Below are positions 17,459-25,580 of a DNA stretch of 64,000 bases, one piece after another; position 1 is the first letter of the stretch; the number at the start of each line of letters is the position of its first letter. The stretch lies in contig JADLDK010000050.1 of the NCBI GenBank assembly GCA_020846715.1, forward strand, positions 1-64,000, in the 5' to 3' direction. Source of the stretch: Armatimonadota bacterium. GTDB taxonomy: Bacteria; Armatimonadota; UBA5829; DSUL01. The position numbers and the translations under genes are program-made. The notes below the pieces were generated by a model, which had not been told where the DNA came from, made no database searches, and saw nothing but the letters and a program-made list of their open reading frames with translations.

Positions 17459-17788
17459 ATGGCATCAAAATCACTCTATGTCGGTAATATGAGCTACTCG
17501 ACCAGCGAGAGCGAGCTTCGCGCGCTGTTCGAGCCTCACGGCCCCATCGAGGGCATTCGCGTCATCTCTGATAAGGGATTTGCTTTTGTTGACATCCCAG
17601 CAGAGAACGCCCAGGCCGCCATCGACGAACTCAATGGCAAGGAAGTGGGCGGACGCCCGCTGACAGTCAATGAGGCCCGTCCGCGCCCTGAGCGCAGCGG
17701 TGGCGGCGGCGGCCGCGGCGGTTACGGTGGCGGCGGCGGTAGCCGTGGCGGCTACGGTGGCGGCGGCGGCGGACGCAATCGCTGGTAG
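17459..17788 (+). CDS. RRM-domain RNA-binding protein with glycine-rich RGG tail
   Basis: 109 aa. One RNA-recognition motif has RNP2 LYVGNM (6-11) and RNP1 KGFAFVDI (39-46). The loop between strands 2 and 3 is several residues shorter than in the cyanobacterial Rbp type, which usually carries a TGRSRGFGFV-like stretch. The tail from about residue 77 is Gly, Arg and Tyr rich with repeated RGGYGGGGG units, as in eukaryotic GRPs and bacterial cold-induced Rbp proteins. It probably binds single-stranded RNA as a chaperone or mRNA regulator. AAGG lies 10 bp before the ATG. The gene is monocistronic, with its own promoter at 17135 and terminator at 17815. Confidence 0.9.
   Translation: MASKSLYVGNMSYSTSESELRALFEPHGPIEGIRVISDKGFAFVDIPAENAQAAIDELNGKEVGGRPLTVNEARPRPERSGGGGGRGGYGGGGGSRGGYGGGGGGRNRW
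17698..17785 (+). repeat. GGC-rich tandem repeat encoding the RGG tail
   Basis: Two near-identical copies of a unit coding for RGGYGGGGG lie in tandem within the RRM gene. The repeat makes copy-number change by slippage possible; reading frame would be kept if whole units change. Confidence 0.6.
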
Positions 17789-17814
17789 TTAGCTGCCTCT
17801 GTCTGTAATGGAAA

Positions 17815-17846
17815 GGCTCCGGAGCTTTACGCTTCCGGAGCCTTTT
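17815..17846 (+). terminator. Intrinsic terminator of the RRM gene
   Basis: GGCTCCGGA (17815-17823) and TCCGGAGCC (17834-17842) form a perfect 9-bp stem with a 10-nt loop, followed by TTTT, 27 bp after the stop codon. On the other strand it is preceded by A-residues and could also stop transcription coming from the tRNA gene. Confidence 0.88.
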
Positions 17847-17907
17847 CGCGTTTCTGCCGCAGAGCGAGCCGCTGGCAGCCGCATGCAATGGCGCCAACGC
17901 AAGATTC

Positions 17908-17988
17908 TGGGCGAGGAGGGATTCGAACCCTCATGCCTTGCGGCCGCGGATTTTAAGTCCGCTGCGTCTACCGTTCCGCCACCCGCCC
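17908..17988 (-). tRNA. tRNA-Leu (anticodon UAA)
   Basis: 81 nt. The acceptor GGGCGGG pairs with CTCGCCC (one G-U). D-arm GCGGAACGGTAGACGC, anticodon arm GCGGA-CTTAAAA-TCCGC with anticodon TAA, class II variable arm GCC-GCAA-GGC, T-arm GAGGG-TTCGAAT-CCCTC, discriminator A. The long variable arm and A73 are leucine identity features. CCA is not encoded and must be added after transcription. Confidence 0.96.
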
Positions 17989-18004
17989 GTAAACAACTGC
18001 TTGA

Positions 18005-18033
18005 AGAATACCGAAATGCTGGGTGCGGCGCAA
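18005..18033 (-). promoter_or_regulatory. Promoter of tRNA-Leu
   Basis: Minus strand: TTGCGC (18033-18028), 17-bp spacer, TATTCT (18010-18005). Transcription would start about 10 nt before the mature tRNA 5' end at 17988. Confidence 0.6.
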
Positions 18034-18166
18034 GAGGACGGAGCAATATGCATTGCGCAAGTATAGAACGAACTCAACAGTCTAAACCGCTGGAGGGGCT
18101 TTTCAACAAGCGGGCAGGAACACGGGACGGTCGGAAATCGTTCTTATAAATGTCATAGTAAAAGCC

Positions 18167-18195
18167 TTGACTGTTGCAGGCTATCGGCGTACACT
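18167..18195 (+). promoter_or_regulatory. Promoter of the prepilin-like gene
   Basis: TTGACT (18167-18172), 17-bp spacer, TACACT (18190-18195). The start near 18202 leaves only about 6 nt before an in-frame ATG at 18208 but about 54 nt before the ATG at 18256, supporting the latter as the start. Confidence 0.7.
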
Positions 18196-18255
18196 CATCG
18201 GGAACGCATGCCATCTCTGTTATCCCGGTGTGTCGTGCGCAGCGAAAGGGTTGAG

Positions 18256-19068
18256 ATGTTCAGGATCAATAGGCGAGCAGCAAACAGCGCTGAGGGAAGG
18301 GCTCAGAGCACCGCGGTGCACGGCGATCGCGCACAGCGCTCAGGATTCACATTGATTGAGCTTCTCGTTGTCATCGCTATTATCGCGATCCTGGCGGCGA
18401 TTCTATTTCCAGTTTTCGCTATGGCTCGAGAGAAAGCGCGCTCGACTCAATGCCTGAGCAACCTCAAACAACTCTCCACTGCCATGCTGCAGTATGCCAA
18501 CGACAACGGCGGACGCCTGCCGGATGCCCGCATGGTAGGCAATGCTCCAAATCAATATGACTGGGCAGGATCGCACGGTACCGGCAGCTACGTTATCCTT
18601 CAGGACGGTGGGCTGTGGCCTTACGTGAAGGCAGCCGGCGCGTATCTTTGTCCGACAGACCGCAACGTGCCTGCCATGCAGATATCGCAAGCGCCTCCTG
18701 GAATTGCGCTGGCCACGTATCGAAGGCAGTTTCCGCTGAGTTACAGCATGAACCTGGCGTTTGATGACAAAGGTTTCAACGGGCGCAACTGGCAGAAGCT
18801 GGATGCGATGAACAACGACCCGGCGAAGGTGCTGCTGCTTATTCACGAGGCCCGCAACAACGACCCGAGAGACCCACAAATGGGCGGGCTCAACGACGGA
18901 GACTTCAACTGGCAGAGCCGGCGTGACATTCCCTCAAACGTCCACTACGAAGGCACTAATGTCGCTTACTGCGACGGGCACGTGAAGTACGGAAAGCAAG
19001 AGCTGTTACTCAGACAGGTGGACAGCGGCGACTGGGATCCCGGACACATACCGGGAACGCCCTACTAA
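18256..19068 (+). CDS. Type II secretion / type IV pilin-like prepilin with H-X9-DG type C-terminus
   Basis: 270 aa. The prepilin cleavage site is [18 protein letters not shown], with cleavage after Gly30, the conserved Glu at mature position 5 and a hydrophobic helix of about 20 residues. The globular part ends in [23 protein letters not shown], the DUF1559-type signature seen in many prepilin-like proteins of Planctomycetes and Armatimonadota. Such proteins are processed by a prepilin peptidase and assembled as pseudopilins or remain in the envelope. The ATG at 18256 has AAAGGG 5 bp upstream. It converges with the next gene, with 9 bp between stop codons. Confidence 0.9.
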   Translation: MFRINRRAANSAEGRAQSTAVHGDRAQRSGFTLIELLVVIAIIAILAAILFPVFAMAREKARSTQCLSNLKQLSTAMLQYANDNGGRLPDARMVGNAPNQYDWAGSHGTGSYVILQDGGLWPYVKAAGAYLCPTDRNVPAMQISQAPPGIALATYRRQFPLSYSMNLAFDDKGFNGRNWQKLDAMNNDPAKVLLLIHEARNNDPRDPQMGGLNDGDFNWQSRRDIPSNVHYEGTNVAYCDGHVKYGKQELLLRQVDSGDWDPGHIPGTPY

Positions 19069-19077
19069 GAAAGACCT

Positions 19078-20187
19078 CTAGCTGACGATTTGAAAAGCTT
19101 TCAGCGTGCCGGCGTGCGTGATCTCGCCAGCATGCGTGACCAGGGCTGCGCGTGTAATTAAGTCGTCTGTGACTATCCGGCCGTTCTGGACCACTCGAAA
19201 AAGAAAGTTCGCAACGTTTCGAGAATAGAGGCGCGTGGCGTCTACAGGCACCTGGCCCGGCAGGTTGAGGATACCCACCACTTTCACATCGTCCACGGTC
19301 ACAATCTCTCCGGGCGCAGTCACCTCGCAGTTGCCGCCTTGATCCACTGACACATCAACCACAACTGCGCCCCAGGGCATCTTCTTCAGCATTTCGCGCG
19401 TAAGCAGAATGGGTGCTTTCTCCGCAAACACCAGCGCTGAAAGGATCAGCACGTCTGTGTGGGGAAGTTCGCTGGAGATGGCGTCCATGACAGCGGCATT
19501 GAAGTCGCCGGCATGCTGACCCGCCGGTTGAACTGAGCGCACACCCAGCGCCAGAGCGCGCTGTTGAGCCTCTTCGCGCAAATCCAAAATGGCCACTTCT
19601 GCGTTGAGCTGCAGGCAGGTTCGCACGGCGGCCAGGCCCACTACCCCAAAGCCCACAACAAGCACTCGTATAGGCTCCAGATGGCCAACTTCAGCCTCCG
19701 CGGCTCCGAACATTCGCGGCGCAAGATTTGCCGCCATGATTGCCGCGCGATAGCCCGCCAGCAGGCTCATACTGGACAGGGCGTCCATTGGGCGAGCTTC
19801 AGGAGTACGCGGGATAGAATCCATCGTGAACGATGTAATGTTGCGCCTGCGCAGAATCTCAACAACATCCAGACTGTTGGCGGGATGCAGAAAAGTAATC
19901 AGGCATCGCCCTTCCGGAAGCAGTTCCGCTTCGTGGACGCCAAGCTGCCTGTTGAACATCGGCTGTTTGACTTTGAGGATAATCTCCGCCTGCGACCAGA
20001 CAGCCTCAAGTGATACGGTCTGAGCGCCAGCAGTGCGGAAGCTCCCGTCATCAATTCCCGAGCCTTTGCCGGCCCCTTCCTGCACCAGCACGGTGAAACC
20101 GGCCTCACACATCCGGGCGACAGTCTCCGGACTGGCAGCAACACGCCCTTCTCCGGGCATTATCTCTGTGGGAACTCCGACGATCAT
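19078..20187 (-). CDS. Alanine dehydrogenase / NAD(P) transhydrogenase alpha-subunit-like protein
   Basis: 369 aa covering the AlaDH/PNT N-terminal domain (GVPTEIMPGEGRVAASP, 4-20) and the NAD(H)-binding domain (VLVVGFGVVGLAAV with GxGxxG at 179-184). The segment RPMDALSSMSLLAGYRA (132-148) matches the transhydrogenase PntA type (MDALSSM) rather than typical alanine dehydrogenase (MSEVAGR). Full PntA also needs membrane helices, and PntB is absent nearby, so this would be a soluble domain-I protein or part of a split transhydrogenase encoded elsewhere. It has AAAGG 7 bp before the ATG and appears monocistronic. Confidence 0.82.
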   Translation of the reverse strand: MIVGVPTEIMPGEGRVAASPETVARMCEAGFTVLVQEGAGKGSGIDDGSFRTAGAQTVSLEAVWSQAEIILKVKQPMFNRQLGVHEAELLPEGRCLITFLHPANSLDVVEILRRRNITSFTMDSIPRTPEARPMDALSSMSLLAGYRAAIMAANLAPRMFGAAEAEVGHLEPIRVLVVGFGVVGLAAVRTCLQLNAEVAILDLREEAQQRALALGVRSVQPAGQHAGDFNAAVMDAISSELPHTDVLILSALVFAEKAPILLTREMLKKMPWGAVVVDVSVDQGGNCEVTAPGEIVTVDDVKVVGILNLPGQVPVDATRLYSRNVANFLFRVVQNGRIVTDDLITRAALVTHAGEITHAGTLKAFQIVS

Positions 20188-20278
20188 TGGCAGACCTTTC
20201 CTTGAGCAAGTTTCGATGGTGATTTTACCCCACGATCACACGCATGCGAAAGGCGCCCGAAAAAGCTTCTAACCAGTG

Positions 20279-22426
20279 CTAACGGTAGTAGGGGTGGCGC
20301 TGACGGTACAAGGCGAGCCGCAGGCGCTCCTGACTGGCCGGTGCGCCAGCCCCCTGCAAGAGAGCGACGACTCTCTCCTGTGTCCTGACAGCCTGAGCAT
20401 AGTCTTTGTTTGCGGCTTGCGCGGCGGCAAGCGTGTCCAGCACTCCCGGGTCGTCTGGTTTCAAGGCGGCTGCGGATTCAGCCAGTTTCAGGGCTTCCGA
20501 CGGCCGCCTCAAATTGCTCTGCGACGCTGTCGCGAGCGTCCACGCGAGATTATTGAGTAATTCAGAGTGTTGCGGATGGTGCTTGAGGCCTGCGCGGTAC
20601 TGTCGGATCGCCGCAGAGACGTCGCCCTCAGCCTTGAGAGTATCTCCCAGTCTCAGACGCGCCTCTGCGCCGTGTGGATCAAGGCGAAGTGCGGTCTCCA
20701 GTTCTGCGCGAACCCCAGCCCTGCCATTGGCTCGAAGCCCGAACGCGAGCAGGACGTGTCCGTGAGAGCTGTTTGGCCAGTAAACGACATAGGAGCGAAA
20801 CTGATCCAGCGCCTCCTTCGCACGTCCCTGCTGAAGGAGGAAATAGCCGTAGTTCTGCAGCGCAAGCTGGCTTGAGGGGTTGGAGCGAAGAGCGCCAAGG
20901 TACGCCTCCTCGGCTTCCTTTGACCGCCCTGCCCTTTGCAGCGCCAGCGCGTAGTTCGCTTGAAACAGAGACGAATGCGGCGTTTTTTTCAACGCCTTCT
21001 GAAAGGCGTCAAGGGCCTTTGAGATGTCCCCCGTGTGCAGGTATTCCACCCCGAGATTGACCCAGGCCATCGGATATTCCGGATCTATCTTCAGAGCGCG
21101 GCTGTAGTGCTCTATGGCTTCTCTTCGACGGCCGGCCTGAGACAGAAAGCCTCCATAGTTGTTCTCCGCAATCTTGTTGTTGCGGGTTACAGCTACGGTG
21201 TGCTGAAAGAGCGTGAGGCTGTTCTTCCAGTAAGCTGTCTGATGCCACGCGACAACTGTCAAAACCGTGACCACGGTGGCGCCGCCGAGTGCGAGAGCCG
21301 CGCGGTTAATCTGAAAACGCTTTGCCCAGTCCCCTACGCCCCAGACCGCCATAATGTACAGCCCGATACAAGGCAGGTAGGTGAAGCGATCCGCGTACTG
21401 GTGCTCTCCTATCTGGACAATGCCAATAACTGGTAGCAGCGTCAGGAGATACCACCACCAGCCTGCAGATAGATACCTTTGCCGTCCTCCCGGGCGAGCG
21501 ACGCCCCAGCTGACGCCTGCAAGAACGCCGACGGATGCGATCACCTGCCACAGCGGAATATGCATCCTTGGATGAGGATAGAGCACTGCCAGATTGCTGG
21601 GCCACAGCGTCTTGAGAATATACACGCTGTAGGCGACAGGAACATTTAGCAGGCGAGCAGCGACTGGAATTTCTTCGACTGAGCGAACAGCCCCAGCCTT
21701 GTTCTGCACGTAAAAGGTGACGGCAGCGGACAGCACGGCCAAAGCCAGCAGTGGAATTTTCTCCCGGACGAGCGCAGAGAACCCTTTACGATTGGTGAGC
21801 CGTTGCAGCGGCCAGTAGTCCAGCAAAAGCAGCGCGAGAGGAAGTGTGAGAGCCATCGGTTTAGACATGAGCGCGCACGCAAACCAGAAAAGCACGCACC
21901 CATAGCGCCACACTCCTCTTCGACGTACGAAACTGCCGTAAGACAACAGAGCCAGCATCCAGAACACTCCACAGAGTACGTCCTTACGCTCTGTAACCCA
22001 GGCCACAGACTCTACACGCAGCGGATGAATGGCGAAAAGCGCCGCTACGAAAAAACTTCTCCAAATTGCGCCAGTCTCTCGCCGGAGGAACCAGAACAGC
22101 AGCAGAACGCTGAAGAGGTGAAGGGCGACGTTTGTTGCGTGAAACCCACCGGCCTTTAAGCCGTAGATCTGGTAGTCAGCAATCAGAGACAACCAGGTGA
22201 GAGGCTGCCACGTGCCTTTTTCCGTAGCCCGAAATGACCAGGCAACTGATCGCAGAGACAACCCTTCCTGGACATGGCGATTTTGATACACGTAGTCGGG
22301 ATCGTCGTAGCCGACGAACTCAAAATGAACGCTCTGGGCAAAGACCAACAGAGTAAGGGCGACAAGTATAGCGCAGGCAGATGCTGCGCGCGTGAACAAG
22401 GCTTTGCTGTGGCTCTTTGTCAACAT
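20279..22426 (-). CDS. TMTC-like polytopic membrane protein with C-terminal TPR repeats
   Basis: 715 aa. The N-terminal 380 residues are polytopic, with about 9-10 helices. They carry the GT-C-like pattern of transmembrane/TPR (TMTC) proteins: FVGYDDPDYVYQN after TM1, TWQPLTWLSLIADY, ALHLFSVLLLF, HPLRVESVAWVTERKD and LMSKPMALTLPLALLLLDYWP. The C-terminal 300 residues contain about seven TPR units (NYGGFLSQAGRRREAIEHY, AWVNLGVEYLHTGD, NYGYFLLQQGRAKEAL). Eukaryotic TMTCs are O-mannosyltransferases; bacterial members are uncharacterised. The DD pair after TM1 fits the GT-C catalytic position. The ATG has no Shine-Dalgarno sequence. Confidence 0.8.
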   Translation of the reverse strand: MLTKSHSKALFTRAASACAILVALTLLVFAQSVHFEFVGYDDPDYVYQNRHVQEGLSLRSVAWSFRATEKGTWQPLTWLSLIADYQIYGLKAGGFHATNVALHLFSVLLLFWFLRRETGAIWRSFFVAALFAIHPLRVESVAWVTERKDVLCGVFWMLALLSYGSFVRRRGVWRYGCVLFWFACALMSKPMALTLPLALLLLDYWPLQRLTNRKGFSALVREKIPLLALAVLSAAVTFYVQNKAGAVRSVEEIPVAARLLNVPVAYSVYILKTLWPSNLAVLYPHPRMHIPLWQVIASVGVLAGVSWGVARPGGRQRYLSAGWWWYLLTLLPVIGIVQIGEHQYADRFTYLPCIGLYIMAVWGVGDWAKRFQINRAALALGGATVVTVLTVVAWHQTAYWKNSLTLFQHTVAVTRNNKIAENNYGGFLSQAGRRREAIEHYSRALKIDPEYPMAWVNLGVEYLHTGDISKALDAFQKALKKTPHSSLFQANYALALQRAGRSKEAEEAYLGALRSNPSSQLALQNYGYFLLQQGRAKEALDQFRSYVVYWPNSSHGHVLLAFGLRANGRAGVRAELETALRLDPHGAEARLRLGDTLKAEGDVSAAIRQYRAGLKHHPQHSELLNNLAWTLATASQSNLRRPSEALKLAESAAALKPDDPGVLDTLAAAQAANKDYAQAVRTQERVVALLQGAGAPASQERLRLALYRQRHPYYR

Positions 22427-22458
22427 TTATAGTGCATGCATCCAGGCGGGCTGCCTAC

Positions 22459-22486
22459 ATTATGCCGCAAACCGCTCACCATTCAA
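22459..22486 (-). promoter_or_regulatory. Promoter of the TMTC-like gene
   Basis: Minus strand: TTGAAT (22486-22481), 16-bp spacer, CATAAT (22464-22459), giving a leader of about 25 nt before the ATG at 22426. Confidence 0.5.
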
Positions 22487-22563
22487 GAACCTCACCGCCG
22501 CCAGGTTTTTCCGGATGGACACGAAGACTTGGACGATGCAATACAGTCTAGTTTTGTGTAAGG

Positions 22564-22584
22564 GTTCAGCTACACACTCTGAAC
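22564..22584. repeat. Short inverted repeat, operator candidate
   Basis: GTTCAG (22564-22569) and CTGAAC (22579-22584) with a 9-bp spacer in the divergent intergenic region; function unknown. Confidence 0.3.
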
Positions 22585-22813
22585 AGTTTCCCAATTGTGC
22601 TAAGATGGATATTGACCAGATGAGTTGGCCTGGAAACCTTGGACCAAGCGCCATCGAGACTCATCCAACCCCGCCGGATGGCCTGACGTGGCAACTAGAT
22701 GGCGGTCAAATCTGCTCCGCAGAATGCGGCTGAGCCAGACTCCAGTTCCTCTTCTGAAGAGACGATATTCTGGATAGGAACTTTTGCTTGAGAAAGAGCT
22801 ATACATTACGGTG

Positions 22814-23911
22814 ATGACCACGCCAACCGCAATTCGCGCTATTCTGGGAAGCGCTCTCACATTTTGCGTTCTCGCCGCATTTCCACTGACAGGCCGTTCG
22901 CTTTCGACACAGACGGCAGAGAGATTCTCAAGCTTACCACCTTCCTCTGTTTCGGTTCAACAGTCTGTTCGTGATCGCGGCATACCCTCGTGGGCTGAGT
23001 GCGTCACTCCGCTGACTGAGGCGCTCGTGGCGCCAGTCACAGAGTTTCGCTCTTCACTGGCCTTTCGCGGTCTGGCGACTGCGGCCGCGATGCGCCCCAG
23101 TGTGGTAATTGCGGAGTACACCTTCAAGCACAACCAGAAGGGGCCCGAGCTGGAGAATCTGACTCTTGCGCTGAGCTCTCTGGACCGCCTGATGATGCCT
23201 GCCGGCAGTGTCCTTTCTTTCAATGACGTCACCGGACCCAGAGTGACAGAACGCGGCTATCAGGAAGGCCTGATGTATTCTGCAGGCAAGGTGGTGCTGG
23301 GTACGGGCGGTGGCGTTTGTGTGGCTTCCACTGCGCTGTACAACGCAGCGTTGTTGGCAGGTCTGCCCATCACCCAGCGCTGGATGCACTCCGGACCCAC
23401 CAGTTATGCAGAGCCGACACGGGACGCTGCGGTGGTGTTCGGACTTAAGGACTTGCGCATCAAAAACAATACAGGCAGTCCCATCTGGATCAAGACCAGT
23501 GTCACGAGTTCAGAAGTCTCCGTGAAGCTATTGTCATTCGCAAAATTGCCCTATCGCGTCGTCCTGAAGGAAAAAGGGCTGAGCTTTATTCCGGGCGGTG
23601 TCACGACCACAGACGTCGATTGGCTGGAGCCGGAGCTGGTTTCCAAAGGAGCTCCCGGATGCAACAGAATCTTGACGCGGGAGATATGGAAAGATGGGAA
23701 GCTGCTCAGAACTGAGGAGATATGCCACGACATTCGCGCACCTATTGCGCGAGTTGTAGGAATCCGCAAACCTGCGCCTCAGAATCTGTCATCTGACTTC
23801 GACAAGGGGCTTTTTGGCGCCGAAGCGCCGGACTCTGCAAAGATCAGTCCCAAGGACTACGGGGCCGAGCAGGCACTGGACATTCCGAGCTTTGATCCGC
23901 CCGGACAATAA
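22814..23911 (+). CDS. VanW-family secreted protein
   Basis: About 365 aa with an N-terminal signal or anchor (ILGSALTFCVLAAFPL). The VanW domain spans about residues 95-240: AEYTFKHNQKG, LDRLMMPAGSVLSFNDVTGPR, GGGVCVASTALYNAALLAGL and RWMHSGPTSYAEPTRDAAV. The rest, to about 290, is a beta-rich domain, then a low-complexity tail. VanW occurs beside some vancomycin-resistance clusters and widely elsewhere with an unknown, probably peptidoglycan-related role; no van genes are near. The usual Cys-Gln of the family reads Cys-Val here. An in-frame TTG at 22784 is an alternative start. Confidence 0.85.
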   Translation: MTTPTAIRAILGSALTFCVLAAFPLTGRSLSTQTAERFSSLPPSSVSVQQSVRDRGIPSWAECVTPLTEALVAPVTEFRSSLAFRGLATAAAMRPSVVIAEYTFKHNQKGPELENLTLALSSLDRLMMPAGSVLSFNDVTGPRVTERGYQEGLMYSAGKVVLGTGGGVCVASTALYNAALLAGLPITQRWMHSGPTSYAEPTRDAAVVFGLKDLRIKNNTGSPIWIKTSVTSSEVSVKLLSFAKLPYRVVLKEKGLSFIPGGVTTTDVDWLEPELVSKGAPGCNRILTREIWKDGKLLRTEEICHDIRAPIARVVGIRKPAPQNLSSDFDKGLFGAEAPDSAKISPKDYGAEQALDIPSFDPPGQ

Positions 23912-23930
23912 CGTCCAGTAGAGGTTCGTA

Positions 23931-25466
23931 TCACTGGCCACCAGTAGCCAGATGCATTATCTTCTCTTGAGTCGCTTCACTCCGCGACAACTCGCCCGCA
24001 ACGGAGCCTTCGTGCATAACGACGATTCGATCGCTCATTCCCAGCACTTCCGGCAACTCGGAGGAGATCATAATGATCGCGGTTCCGTTGGCCGCCAGGC
24101 GATTCATTAGCTGATATATCTCCACCTTGCTACCAACATCAATGCCTCGTGTGGGCTCATCAAAAATCAGAACACGGGACTGAGTGAAAAGCCATTTTGC
24201 CAGAACTACTTTCTGCTGATTGCCACCTGAGAGATTCTGAACCTGCTGCTCGACAGATGGCGTTTTGATTGCGAGATCGTCCACATACTGGCGGGCGACC
24301 TGCTTTTCTTTGCGCTGATTTATGAACGACAAGCGGGACACTTCCGCGAGGTTGGCCAGTGTGATGTTCTCCCGCACGGCCATTCCCAGAATCAATCCCA
24401 ACGCTTTTCTGTCTTCTGTGACGAGTCCGACACCCGCGCCAATGGCATCTCTTGGGTTTTTGACGCGCAGAGGCTGTCCATCGAGCAGGATTTCACCAGA
24501 ATCATAGCTGTCAGCGCCAAATATCACGCGCGCAACTTCTGTGCGTCCCGCTCCCACAAGGCCAGCGAGGCCCACAATCTCGCCTGCCCGCACAGCGAAG
24601 GAGATATTGTTCAGAACTCCTGCGCGTGAGACATTTTTCAACTCAAGGACGACTTCGCCAGGAGTCGCAGCCTCTTTGGGAATCTGTTGCTTGATCTCCC
24701 GTCCAACCATCATCTGGATAACTGTCTCGCGGTCCAGCTCACCAACCGGGCGCGTCCCAACGACGTGCCCATCCCGAAAGACCGTTACTCGATCGGCGAT
24801 CTGGAATATCTCCTCAAGCCGGTGCGAGATGTACACAATCGCCACACCCTGGCTCTTCAGCCGCTCAATGAGTGCGAACAAGTGAGCCAGCTCATAATCG
24901 GTCAGCGTTGCGGAAGGCTCATCCATTGCGATGATGCGCGCCTGGCGCGAAGTGGCTTTGGCGATCTCCACCATCTGCTGCTGAGCGACAGACAGCCTGT
25001 TGACGGTCTCTCGAATGTCCAGCTTGACCCCGAGATCATCGATCAGACTCTGAGCTTGCGCATGCATTGTGCGGAAGTCCACGAAGCCTGGAATGGCTGC
25101 TCGGGGCTCCCGACCAAGAAATATGTTTTCCGCTGCAGACAGGTATGGCACCAGGTTGAACTCCTGGTAGATGATGCTGATGCCAAGATCCATAGCTTTC
25201 TGCGGAGAGTCAATAGTAGCGGCTTCTCCGTCCAGAAGGATCTCCCCGCTGTCCGCACTCTGCGCGCCGGCGAGAATCTTCATGAGTGTAGACTTGCCCG
25301 CACCGTTTTCCCCGACAAGCGCATGCACCTCGCCGCGCTTGACTTCAAAGTCCACGCCATCCAGCGCGCGCACCCCTGGGAAAGCTTTTGAGATACTGCG
25401 CATCTCCAGGACAGATGTCTGATTGTCTGCGGGAGTCACCGATGGCGAGTGTATCACTTCAGGCAT
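23931..25466 (-). CDS. Sugar ABC transporter ATP-binding protein (RbsA/XylG/MglA type)
   Basis: 511 aa, two fused ATPase domains. Domain 1 has Walker A GENGAGKST (52-60), LSVAQQQMVEIAKA as the signature, and IIAMDEPSATLT as Walker B. Domain 2 has the degenerate Walker A GLVGAGRTE, LSGGNQQKVVLAKWL and LIFDEPTRGIDVG. The degenerate second P-loop is normal for this family, which energises ribose, xylose, galactose or related sugar import. No partner permease or periplasmic binding protein lies in the window: the upstream gene on this strand is a TPR protein, and downstream is the convergent VanW gene. It must work with components encoded elsewhere. Confidence 0.93.
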   Translation of the reverse strand: MPEVIHSPSVTPADNQTSVLEMRSISKAFPGVRALDGVDFEVKRGEVHALVGENGAGKSTLMKILAGAQSADSGEILLDGEAATIDSPQKAMDLGISIIYQEFNLVPYLSAAENIFLGREPRAAIPGFVDFRTMHAQAQSLIDDLGVKLDIRETVNRLSVAQQQMVEIAKATSRQARIIAMDEPSATLTDYELAHLFALIERLKSQGVAIVYISHRLEEIFQIADRVTVFRDGHVVGTRPVGELDRETVIQMMVGREIKQQIPKEAATPGEVVLELKNVSRAGVLNNISFAVRAGEIVGLAGLVGAGRTEVARVIFGADSYDSGEILLDGQPLRVKNPRDAIGAGVGLVTEDRKALGLILGMAVRENITLANLAEVSRLSFINQRKEKQVARQYVDDLAIKTPSVEQQVQNLSGGNQQKVVLAKWLFTQSRVLIFDEPTRGIDVGSKVEIYQLMNRLAANGTAIIMISSELPEVLGMSDRIVVMHEGSVAGELSRSEATQEKIMHLATGGQ

Positions 25467-25580
25467 TGCGTGTCTCTACGGTATCCAAATATGCTCTGTG
25501 AGATCGAGGCTGCTGACTTCAACGACGGAAAATGAGAGCCACAGTATGGCGAAAGCGCCGATCTGCTACGGCACACTGCG

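Larger units (their letters stand above)
22427..22813. other. Divergent intergenic region between TMTC-like and VanW genes
   Basis: 387 bp. It holds the minus-strand promoter at 22459-22486 and an inverted repeat GTTCAG-N9-CTGAAC at 22564-22584. No gene is evident. The VanW start is uncertain between 22784 (TTG) and 22814 (ATG). Confidence 0.45.

Noticed and set aside
22814-23911. Vancomycin resistance role for VanW
   Set aside because: No vanH/A/X/S/R genes nearby; the VanW domain is widespread outside resistance clusters.
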